Source: Lepidurus packardi (taxonomy: Eukaryota; Arthropoda; Branchiopoda; Notostraca; Triopsidae). From it: a stretch of DNA of 64,000 nucleotides. The DNA lies in assembly GCA_023053545.1 (NCBI GenBank), contig JAKZAN010000007.1, positions 6,758,001 to 6,822,000 on the forward strand, in the 5' to 3' direction. The notes below the pieces were generated by a model. That model searched no databases, had not been told where the DNA came from, and saw only the letters and a list, made by a program, of their open reading frames with translations. Below, piece after piece: positions 1 through 9,802 of this stretch. Made by a program: the position numbers and the translations under genes. How positions within the stretch are numbered: position 1 is the first letter of the stretch; each line of letters opens with the position of its first letter.

Positions 1-2228
1 GGGAGCAATTAACACCCTGCCTGGATTTCTTTGTCGGAGGAATCCCTTGCTGATCCCCGACGTTGTTGACAGTACGAGGTGATAGCTGGTGAAAAGCTGA
101 GGTTAAGAAAGAAGGTGCTACAAAGACTCAGAGCTCATTACAGAAGAATTTTTGGTATAAAAAAATGTATATCCCGTAGGAAAAAGTTGCGGTAGGTTAA
201 AATGCATTAAATCTGATATTTACTTCTGTGGTTAACTTTATGTGCGTTTAGACCTAATAAACATTCAATATTACGTAAATTGAGAATGAATTTTATTCAA
301 TCACATTTGTGTTAGCATAATCTTCGCAGCAATACGAGTATATGAATATTTCACTTAAGTTTTACTCGAAATAACTGCCATGTGTACAGCATTTTCATTC
401 CGGTCTAAATTTAAAGGAAAAAAACATCAGTAAACACGATTTCTACTGCAGTATTACTTCAAAACTTCACGTAACACTGCATTAAACATACTGTTTAACT
501 TAAGTAGAAAGTCAGACTTTTTCGTACTAAGTTCATTAGGTGTTTTTGCCCCTTTCTAACATGACGCTGGGACTAGACGCAAAATCGTAGGCAAGGTTCA
601 TAGTTCTTACAAGTTCCTTCGGGAGCATTAGCGCCCCGCGTCATATTGTACGTTTTAAACTTGCGAAGACAAATCCGAAAAGCCAAGGTAAAATTCTGCT
701 CTGCCTAAACCGATGTTGGGTACATTTTGTATATGGTACAGATGTTCTCTATGGGATATATACGAAAAGGGGGAAGTGATGGTCAGGTAATAAGGTTAAG
801 GATGCTGGTCAAGGATGCTGGTCAAGGATGCTGGTTAAGGAAGTTATTACAAGATTCTTAGGAAAGGTCAGAAAGGGACAAGGATAATCTAATAAGGAAG
901 AGAGGGTCATCAAAACAAGACACTTTTAAATCATCAAGAATGCAAGGTTATACTAATTAACAAATCACTACAGAATTCCCGATACGCATCATCGGTTCTC
1001 TCATCGTTTCATTGTCCTTGCAACACTCGTTCTGATATATATTTTGCCATAAAATGGTCATTTATTATTTCGGTTATTTGGTTAGATTACATAATTACTT
1101 TCAAAGAATCACGAATCCGTTCCCTTTCGAAACTTGTGTTCAGTTCCGGTTTGCGTTAATTATATTGAAAGATAACCAAACTGTGACACATCCATGTTGT
1201 TCATTTTCGGAAAGTAGACTTTTTCCGAAGCGAAGAAATATGTTTTACCAAGCTTGAACCGTTCCAATGTATATTAGGTGTAGCACCTAGCACCATCACA
1301 AATTCTTGTTAGAAAGAGAGAAATAGATAAAAGAAGGATTAGGGAGGGTAGGGAAAAGGAAAAAGGACCGCTTGCCCAGAAGGAAACTAAGATTTTTACG
1401 CATATTTTTCCGCTGTAGTATTGTGACTGATGAATGTTTTGGCTTGTCATCCGTGTTGGGGGCTGCAGCACGGCATCTGAAATATTTTTTTTTCAAACTT
1501 CATAAGCCGAGCTAAAACGGGCGCGCTCAAATTTTGCAAGTATAATGAGCGCGATTGCTCCACTTTTTCATAAATTTGCGAACGCGCACTGAAACGAAAT
1601 GAGCGCACGACTGCTGCGCCATCTGATGTCGGATTTCCATAGTAAATGCCAAATGCATCTACCATCTATAGCACCCACCACCAGACCGTTGGGTGTTTTT
1701 GGGGGGTGGGGGGGGCCCACGGCCGGTGTTCCGCGGATCTATAACAAACAGACTGAAACCGACTTTGCGGTTCGGGAATGCGGGTTCCAAACAGGCCATA
1801 TGTTTCAAACATTTGAAACTGTAAGCGAGCTAAACTATTTTTGTACTTTAAGTAAAAAAGTGACGTAGTTTCCAAGTTCACACGGGCATTCCCGTTAATT
1901 TAAGTAGATCAGCGCACACCGATTGATTCTTCTTTAACCCAATTTGGAACCAGGTAAAGGGATTATAAATTATATATATGCAACAGCGGGCCTGAATAAA
2001 GTCCTGGACGATATATTTAAAATAAGCTGTTGTCACAGCTAATATAAAGAGCAGGTGTACTCGAAGGGTGGTGGTGGGTGCAGCATTGCAGCTACAGCGG
2101 CTCAGGGGGATACAACACCTTGCTAGTATATGTATAGCACCAGCCAACAAAAGGAAAGTTTTACTCATCTACACCATTATGCCCACATAACAGTATCTTC
2201 ATGCAATTTTTTTATATAAGGTAATCTT
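1..2228. other. gene-poor left flank
   Basis: I see no convincing gene here. Reading frames are short and broken, with no run of splice-compatible exons. The first 200 bases contain a short basic open frame on the plus strand that could be the tail of a gene entering from the left, but it has no recognisable domain. Around 1.25-2.15 kb several 'agcacc' patches recur, suggesting old repetitive DNA, but no ends could be defined. Confidence 0.5.
798..836. repeat. 13-bp tandem repeat, 3 copies
   Basis: Three adjacent copies of AAGGATGCTGGTC are seen directly; the last copy ends in T instead of C. A partial AAGG follows. It is a simple minisatellite in non-coding DNA with no further function apparent. 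Confidence 0.9.
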
Positions 2229-4430
2229 TTGACAAAAACTAAGTTAAATGAAAATGTTTATAACTCACAGATATTAAAGTACCAAAAACCTGTGCTGGGT
2301 CGCGAATCATGGATCCCAATAAAGGCAATCCTGGAGGATTTTGTATGGAAAGGGTCTCGTCCCAGGGTTCGTCAGTCGCTCTTGCGTATCTCCAGAACCG
2401 CAGCAACCTGTGCGTTCTAAAAACGTCGTGGGAGAAGAATTAATTGCCATGCATTTTATGGACAACTTGATGAAGGAGTGTCTCGAAAACGGTATTACCG
2501 ATAATTGTTTTTATAGCATATGTTGATTATAACTTTATAGGAACCATTCATTTTTTCACATCTTATAGCCATTTATGGCATATCATGGTATGAAAACACA
2601 TTAAATCTTGCCTTTAATTCCTTTATTCTAGTTTATTTCCAGGTATCCGACTCAACTCGTTTTTGGTAAAAAAAAAAACACACAAAAAAAAACACGTGGA
2701 TTTAAAGGACAGTAAAAGAATTATCGATCTCCAATTATATTGCCGTTGGTCAATCCCGTACTGCTGACTCTTAAATGCTTGACCGGCTTAAAGAAAATAA
2801 GTTGGATCTTGGTGAACTCAAATTGGAATGTTTCGAACGCATGAAACACTTATTCTTATGACGTTTTAATATTGAAGGAAAAATGTATTCGGGTAAAAAT
2901 CCCTTCATGTAATCAAAAGTGACCTAATGTTGGCTTGGCAATTATAAACCCAACTTTAGTCCAGCAGTTTATCGTCTGCAACGTTACGGGAATCGGAATG
3001 TACCCCGAGATCGAGCGTGTTGCTGTCAATAGCGTTACTGCTTCTGGACGAAATCAAGAGAAGTACCAATAATTTATGTTTTTTTTACTAATACTAATTA
3101 TCTAATATATGTTATGCTTATAGGCATTTCGACGGCTTTGTTACTGAACTCGATTATCGTCGCATTTTCACTTTGTTGTATAGCAAACCAACAGAGCTTT
3201 CCTTCCAAGCTGGCAAATTTCTGCAAATTAGCATGTTGCACAGATACCGTTGTGACGCAAAGTTGATTAACAACATGATTAAAGGGCATATATTGGATCA
3301 AAAAACGCTATAGTAATATAACAAATGGGATTTTCCTAGTTTATTTATATTTTATACGCTTCAAAAAAGGATGAGTTAATTGGAACCTTTTTTGGAGAAT
3401 GTCGTCGATTCTTGCATGAACGGCATGGACATCTTCAATGACTGGACTGTATGGCAAGTATGCTGTTCAAAAAATGGTCGGATTATCCCTATGCAACTGA
3501 ACGATGAGGGAGCAGCTGATGGTTCTTTTGCAATTATCATGGTCCACGCCGTGTGGTACTTTCCTGCAGAAAAACAGAAGCATTATGTATCAAAGGAATG
3601 GGAGAAGTGAGTGGAATCGATATCTTTAACGTTTAAAGTAATATATGTTTCGTTTTATTAACGATGATGAACCTGAGTTGAATTTGGTATAGATCTCACA
3701 CATTTGAAAGATTCCCATCTTGCCCCGTTTCATGGAGGAATTTCGGAACTCGGCTCAGAAAGCTATGGAACAGCTTCAAAAAGCGGTTACTTTATTGAGT
3801 ATCGTATCCTCTATATCATGGCAAGGTCATCTGCAAGTTCAGCAGCATATAATCCACATCATATATAGAGCAATGCTACATCGAAACTAACAGTTGGCGA
3901 CAACGGCGTAAAAATCGACCCAATAATAAAGGAACTGGCAGTGATGTATAAGTAACTATAATTCAAAGATATACATATATCTTTGGCTCTATAAGTAATA
4001 ATCGCAGGATGAATCGATCTTGTGAGTGCGCAGTAATGTACTTGATGGCACGCGGAGACACAAATCACGATATTCACAAAGCAATGTGGAGCGATAAGTT
4101 TGAAAAAACCAGGTTATAATTAAAAGCTTAAACCTCAGGTTCTGTTAAGAAAATAATGTATTTGTGTTATACATTTTCAGGTTATCCCATGTGAAAAGTA
4201 AATAACAATAAACAGAATACTTTAAGGTCAAGGATGACCTTTAGACGCTGTGTTATAAACGCGTTAATGCTACATCACAAACAGCAGCATCTCCACATCG
4301 ATGCCGTGAATGGAGCACATAATAAAAGAAAGATCACCACGGGAAACATCAAGATCAACATCAAGGACTGGACGCCCAGCACTAATCCGAACACAGTTTT
4401 TCGCAATTAACCTATAGTTTCTGGTTATAT
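2229..4430 (+). other. unidentified, degenerate protein-like region
   Basis: Several plus-strand stretches read as believable protein rather than random translation, for example near 2.35-2.51, 2.94-3.06, 3.12-3.31, 3.38-3.61, 3.89-3.96, 4.01-4.11 and 4.22-4.41 kb. Some are bounded by intron-like borders (a GT-rich donor after 3.06 kb, a TTATAG acceptor before 3.12 kb, a CGCAG acceptor near 4.01 kb). I recognise no family in any piece. The overall open frame is interrupted at more than one place, so this may be an old decayed gene, an element of unknown class, or a poorly modelled live gene. Which of these it is cannot be settled from the sequence alone, and no function is proposed. Confidence 0.3.
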
Positions 4431-4688
4431 GCCGGACATGAAAGAATTTTAGAGGGAAATATGTAAGGTTTTTTTTATTTGGTAAGTATAAGTAGTATAT
4501 ATTTTGTGATAGAATTGTTAACGCAAGTGAATATACCTTTCAGTGTACAGATGAATGTCAACGCATTAAGTTTTGTGGTATTCGAAAAGAAATACAAAAT
4601 CTGTGAAACTAATTGTATGCAGTTATGTGCGTCCTCCAAATGGGCATTAAGTGTCCATGCCATTTACATTAATGAAAGACTATAGAAA
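4431..4688. other. short spacer without recognised content
   Basis: AT-rich sequence with overlapping short open frames on both strands and no domain or splice pattern that I can support. Confidence 0.4.
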
Positions 4689-4906
4689 ACCATGGAGACG
4701 CGCATGGAGAGGCATGGGTAAACGGGCAATATTTCGCATGGCCATGGCCATGGAGAAGCGCAAGGAGAAGCACATGGCGAAGGGCATGGAGAAAGCGCAT
4801 GGGATGGGCATGGAGAAGCGCATGGGATGGGCATTAGAAACCAGGCAATAATACCCATGGACACGGCCATGGAATTCTAGAATGGACTTCTATGCCCGTC
4901 CATGGG
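4689..4906. repeat. degenerate CATGG-rich repeat cluster
   Basis: The motif GCATGGAGAAGCGCATGG and shortened versions of it recur about eight times in roughly 200 bases (for example near 4691, 4757, 4797, 4815 and 4866). CATGG is close to self-complementary, so both strands carry it, and the cluster opens misleading repetitive reading frames in both directions. It abuts the decayed hAT transposon on its right, so it may be subterminal sequence of that or a related element; this is inference. Confidence 0.7.
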
Positions 4907-5868
4907 TTTCCATAATATTTTTTTTTGCCGGTAAAGTTCCTCAGTAAAGATCTTTACTGAGGAACTGCGGTGCAATATGTTGGACAGTTGACAAGACTTA
5001 CTGACAACAGAGTTGTTGCCGATTACTTTTATCCCATCGCGGACGACCAACTGCAAGGTGTGCGCAAAGCACGGTAGCCTTTCGATAGATCGAGACTCGA
5101 TAACGTTGCTTAAATAATTTTGGTCAACTTGTTCCAAATCTTGCCACAATTCATTGTCTACTATGGTGTCATTCGACGCAAGGATGAGATCATTTTCACT
5201 ATCGGGTCTGCAAGCTTTCGCTTGTTTAAAAGAAACAAAGCCTTTTTCATATTAGTCGCATTGTCGGTGACTACGAAACTAATTTTTCCATAAAGGCCGT
5301 ACTCAGCAACGACATTTTCGAACGCGTCGGCTATGAGCTCACCAGTGTGAGAGCCTTTGAAGAACTTAAAGGCTATAAGGTGCGAAGCGAAGGAGGCCTC
5401 GCGAAAAGTATGCGCTGTAATGCCGAGAAAAGCGTGCATTCTCCTATCCGTCCAGATATCCATGGTTAAAGCAATAGTGTTTGCTTTGGATAGCTCTTCC
5501 ATAATTTTCTGTGTCTTCTCTGCGGAGATTTTCGGAATAATACTACTGGAGATATACTGTCTGGTAGGGACTGACACCCTGCTTACTGCTATCCCACGCT
5601 TCTAAAAAGGAACGAAACTCGGGACTCTCGACGATGGATATTGGCAAACCACAACCGACGATCGCGTTTTTTTAACAAGCGTCATAACTTTCCTTTGCTC
5701 CTCAGGATTATTTGGCCCGTATTTCAAAGTGCAAGCTCCCATCCCGGTCAGTGTACGCTGATTGGTTTCTGGTTCGGAGATGCGATTTAAGGATTGATAT
5801 TGGTTATACTTTGATTGATGCCTCCTTTGTAGATGTCTAAATAAAAATGGTAGCTTAGAGACAGCCAT
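4877..5868 (-). mobile_element. hAT-superfamily DNA transposon relic (ZBED-like)
   Basis: Read on the minus strand from 5868, the sequence first gives the second half of a BED zinc finger (FRHLQRRHQSKYNQY). It then gives the hAT catalytic region with LTMDIWTDRRMHAFLGITAH and VVTDNATNMKKAL, followed by CFAHTLQLVVRDGIK. This order is that of Activator-like and ZBED-type transposases. The frame changes at least twice (between about 5600 and 5577, and between about 5161 and 5149), and the C-terminal dimerisation half is missing where the palindrome and CATGG repeats begin. It is therefore an inactive fragment. No terminal inverted repeats or 8-bp target duplication could be defined. Confidence 0.9.
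4935..4966. repeat. perfect 32-bp palindrome
   Basis: The half-site AGTTCCTCAGTAAAGA is followed directly by its exact reverse complement, with no spacer. It sits at the broken edge of the hAT relic, exactly where the transposase reading runs out, and so probably marks an inverted rearrangement junction rather than a working regulatory site. Confidence 0.95.
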
Positions 5869-6038
5869 TGGGAAAGAATTAAATTATATGAATTGAACAA
5901 ACCTGACAAAAGGTCTTTTGGTCAACCTGAATACTAGACGTAATTATTTAAGCATTCGATAATCGGTAAATTTTAATTGTCAATTTGAGATCAGGGTAAA
6001 GACAAGTTTCCTACCCAAAAAAGCTCGAACATATCACC

Positions 6039-7737
6039 ATGTGTTGTAGAAGTCCAAAGGATTTAGTATCTTGTCTCTTTTGGTATGAAACCCCCAAAGT
6101 AGTACACATACGAAGCAAAAAGGTTGGCATTCTTGGACGATTTTTGCAATTGTGCATCTTCGCTTATATTGGAGGGTGATTTCTTATACAATTCGTAAAA
6201 ATCCGGTTAATGTCACGAGCTTGCCACTTTTTAGGTACGTCATGTTCTATAAGAAAGGCTACCAAAACTCGGCAAAAATTGAAAGCACGGTAGTAACGAA
6301 AGTTAAAGGCTTTGCGTATTCAAGCCTTAATGGTACGAAGAACATCTCGGTGGAAAATAAGAATCGATATGAACGATTATGGGACGTTCCAGATTTAGTA
6401 GTTCCACCAGCCGAGAATGGGGCGTTTTTTCTGACAACAAACGTAGTCGTAACCCCTAACCAAACTCGGGGTACATGTGATGAAGTGCGTCTGCCCAAAT
6501 TTAAATCGAAAAATGATTACATGCGTTGTGTTCTTGGAATTTGATCCACAGGACATAAAAGTCCTTAATGCGGTGTGCAATCTACACAATTCATCCTGTA
6601 CACCAGGAAAGGCATTGGAACAGGGTAACGGAGTTATGACGGGAAAATGCATACCCAGTTCACAAAAGTCCTCCTTGCACGTCTGTGAAATTCATGCATG
6701 GTGTCCCTTGGAAATGGATGAACGGCCTTTGTACATAACATTTTTTACAAAAAAGTTCATTGTCACTACAAGCAATTTTTTCCGCTGGGGTCCCTCGAAG
6801 GCGTTAATAGACATATCCGATTTTACAGTCTTTATCAAGAATTTTATCGAATTCCCCACATTTGGTAGCAGCTATCGAAGGCGGAATATTTTAAGCAGTG
6901 GAAATGCTTCGTACTTAAAAAACTGCACATATGATCCATTGAATCATCCCTTTTGCCCGGTTTTTCGAATCGTTGATATCGTGAAAATGGCCAATGAAAA
7001 CTATACCACACTAGAACCCAAAGTACGTGTCAGATTTTACTGTTCACGCCGAAAGCAGGATAAATTTTGTACAACATATTGTAGGGTGGGGTTATTATGA
7101 TAAACATTGACTGGAACTGCAATTTGGATCTGGAATTCATGAAGTACTGCAGACCCCAATATAGTTTTCGGCGAGTGGATGATCCTAACGCATTCTTAGC
7201 CCCGGGCTTTAATTTTAGGTAAAGTTCCACGCATAAATTCTAGTTACGGAGATAAATAGAACAGGTATATATATAAAAAAAAAAAATTAGGCATGCGATG
7301 TACCACGAAGAGAACAGGCGGACTTTAATAAAAGCTTTTGGCATTCGATTCATAATTGATGTCAATGGCAATGCGGGCAAGTTTGCTATAGTCCCTACCC
7401 TAACGAAAATCGGTTCAGGATTGGCTTTGGTGGGATTGGTAAAGCTTTTCAAATGAATTTTATAACTTGATCTTTATTTTATTTCTTAGACTCAATTTGT
7501 GTGCGATTTTATTATACTATATTTGATGAAACGAGGAGCTTTCTACAAAGAAGTTAAGTATTTTAAAGTTAAAGAAGACGACGCTTTCGATGTAAGTTTC
7601 TCTAGTACTTTTTCAAATCTATTTTAATAGAAAAATTTTAGTGTGAAAACCAAACCTTGGTAAACGAAAGCCATACGTACGAGGAGTCACGCCCACCGTA
7701 TGAAAACACTAGCCCAGTTACAAATGTTAACGACTAA
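6039..7737 (+). CDS. P2X purinergic receptor (ATP-gated cation channel)
   Basis: Seven exons (6039-6175, 6235-6484, 6552-7022, 7085-7218, 7291-7438, 7490-7591, 7642-7737) join in phase to 445 residues, a normal P2X length. The product is a trimeric plasma-membrane cation channel opened by extracellular ATP. Seen in order: a short cytoplasmic N-terminus with the TPKVV motif, a first membrane helix ([14 protein letters not shown]), the YKKGYQ start of the ectodomain, and the ATP-binding lysines in TKVKG. The ectodomain has ten cysteines matching the family's five disulfides. Then come PGFNFR, the ATP-contact lysine in LIKAFGIRF, a second helix beginning GSGLALVGL, and the C-terminal trafficking motif YKEVK. 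The start ATG has a CACC context and gives the usual N-terminal length. The cytoplasmic tail is short. All hallmark residues are intact, so I expect a working channel. Flies and nematodes lack this family. Confidence 0.96.
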
Positions 7738-8553
7738 AATTCTTTGGCACTAGGTTCTATGAACTCTCCAGGACCAACCATATTTAAATATGACCCGACT
7801 TGGGTGCAGCAAAACTCCGCAGCACAGTGTACCTATAATTGGTAGCTGTAATCGTAGATTTTTGCTAATAAACATAATTTTAAAAGATTATATAAAACGC
7901 CATTTACATTAAGGTTTTTGGTTATCAGGATATTTCCTACAACAGCAAATATTGGACAGGTTTCTGTTTAATTTATCACGGCTTTGAAACGGACACAATG
8001 TAGCCCAGCAAGCGAATGGCTCCAACAACCTTAATACCCACAGGTTGTGGTTAAATGGCAAGTGTCTTTTACAGCAAACTACCATTTGGCCTCTCGTATT
8101 TGACGTGCACGACCTAATCTCGAATGGAGGGAAATGTCAATAGCAGTTACTGCTGGGGAAATGACGGCCATGAAAGCCACAAGGAGTGAGAACAACCAAT
8201 TCTATTTCATCGGCTTCTCAAAGATAACAACCTAAGGATATAGGAAGAAGACAACCTTCCCGACCTGTCTGTCCCATAACTGATCCTTTTTTTTATAAGG
8301 GTATCACAGTTATGCTCAGCCTACGTTCACCGAAGCAGATTAATTACTTAAATCAACACTATGATCGTATCCCCAAGACTAGAATGCAGCGTAGATTTTC
8401 TTTCCTACTTGAACACTAGGGATAATGACGAAATAGAAATCCCTTGTTCAGCGTGTCCAAACGTTGTTCAACGGCCTAATTTCAATGCAAGACAAGATAA
8501 ATTCAGATCAGTGAAATTTCTTAATATTTATCTTAAGACTGAATAAAGTACGA
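7738..8553. other. P2X 3' untranslated region and spacer
   Basis: After the P2X stop the sequence has frequent stops in all frames. A consensus AATAAA polyadenylation signal lies at 7867-7872, about 130 bases after the stop. Between 7.9 and 8.3 kb a few short protein-like patches occur on the plus strand, but none is long or recognisable. Confidence 0.5.
7867..7872 (+). terminator. polyadenylation signal of P2X
   Basis: AATAAA on the plus strand, 130 bases beyond the P2X stop codon, a suitable distance for the mRNA 3' end. Confidence 0.7.
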
Positions 8554-8770
8554 CTAGCAAAATATCAGAGAAAATCTGCAATTAACTTAATTAGCGACAT
8601 TTAGCTTACCTAATGTAATCTCTTATTAGTTCGCATTCCTTACTGGACCAGAAATTTAACAAAAGTCGACGCCTATACTCTTGCATTAAACGTACGTCTT
8701 TTCTTTTCCTCTTCGTTCGTTTCTTGGTTTTCCGCCGTCGTGGTCGGCTCTCCTTATTGAAATCCAAAGC
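8554..8770 (-). CDS. possible terminal exons of an unidentified basic protein
   Basis: On the minus strand a 161-base open exon (8770-8610) has a TATTTAG acceptor in front and a strong AG/GTAAGC donor behind. Its reading is highly basic (RRRKTKKRTKRKRKDVR) followed by YRRRLLLNFWSSKECELIRDY. A short last exon (8575-8554) after a TTGCAG acceptor continues the phase and reaches a stop within eight codons. No upstream exon could be fixed between 8.8 and 9.3 kb, and the family is not recognised. It may be a small gene between P2X and CDK12 or a chance pattern. Confidence 0.25.
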
Positions 8771-9614
8771 CTAAATACGAATTGAAACTGATGAATGACT
8801 TTCGCAGAACAGCTTATAGGTTACTAAAGGAAATTTATAGGTTATGGGTTATTAATGCAAGACTATAGGTTACTAAAGGAAATCTATTGTACGGATTGTT
8901 GATTAGGACTTACTAAAGCATAGTTCCCGCTAAAACTTGTTTGTAACTTTGCCTTCTTGATGCCCTGCCAATCGGGGTTGCATAGGCGAGTTCTGGATTG
9001 GTTTAGAATAGATGATAGTGAAAGACCGGACGGTTTTTCAAGGTCCCGCCGTTACGTCGGTTTCCATAACGACCACGCTTATATCTGGCAAATGATGCAG
9101 TATGCTAGGCGATACAGGCCTACCTATCAAAGGGACTGCTTGTATTGCTTCCCACTGTGGAATAGTACTCTTCTTTGGTCATCCGTCCTCTACTGGTACC
9201 CACACACAGCAACAGCAACCATGGGTAGACAAGAAAAAACGATAAACAAAATAGCATATTAGTAACGATGTCCCAATTCAAGCATATTCATCGGTTTATT
9301 GGGATAACTACAGTTAACTATGTACACAAAACGAATTTGTCTCTATTCTCGGTCCTTTTCTGTCCAAAAGTATCGTCCAAATGCCACTACGTATGAAATT
9401 TCACTAAATGGTAAAAGCCTGTTCGCCCATTCGCTGTCCAAACATTCTTTAGGATGCTGATTCGAAATCCGACCTTCGTTCTGAATCTTCGCGAAACGTA
9501 CCACGCTTCTGTGACCCCAGATTGATTCAATTCTGAAAATGTGCATGCTCTTCTGACAATCCTTCAAGGATTAAACAAAAAAATAGAGACAATACTTTTG
9601 GACCAGATGACCCT
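8771..9614. other. spacer downstream of CDK12
   Basis: No firm gene. A minus-strand open frame at 9343-9567 lies beyond the likely CDK12 polyadenylation signal and shows no domain. A further minus-strand AATAAA lies near 9294. The 20-bp direct repeat is listed separately. Confidence 0.4.
8815..8883. repeat. 20-bp direct repeat pair
   Basis: TATAGGTTACTAAAGGAAAT occurs twice (8815-8834 and 8864-8883) with 29 bases between copies. A third partial copy (TATAGGTTATGGGTTA) lies between them. It is probably local duplication. Confidence 0.85.
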
Positions 9615-9620
9615 TTTATT
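9615..9620 (-). terminator. polyadenylation signal of CDK12
   Basis: TTTATT on the plus strand reads AATAAA on the minus strand, 183 bases beyond the CDK12 stop codon. Confidence 0.65.
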
Positions 9621-9802
9621 GGCAATGCAGACCCACATTGCTTGGTAAATCATTCATTCCACAAAAACATCACTGTTCCTCAAAATTTGAATCCTCCCTT
9701 GTTTTTCACTTTCTTAGCTCTGTACTACTATAGACAATATCAAATAGAAACCCTTGGAAAAGAATGGAAAGAAACGAGAGAAAAAGGTGAAGTTTTTTGC
9801 AT

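Noticed and set aside
4651-4870. Met/Lys- and Pro/Cys-rich repeat proteins on both strands
   Set aside because: Translation of the CATGG repeat in two directions; no evidence of a gene.
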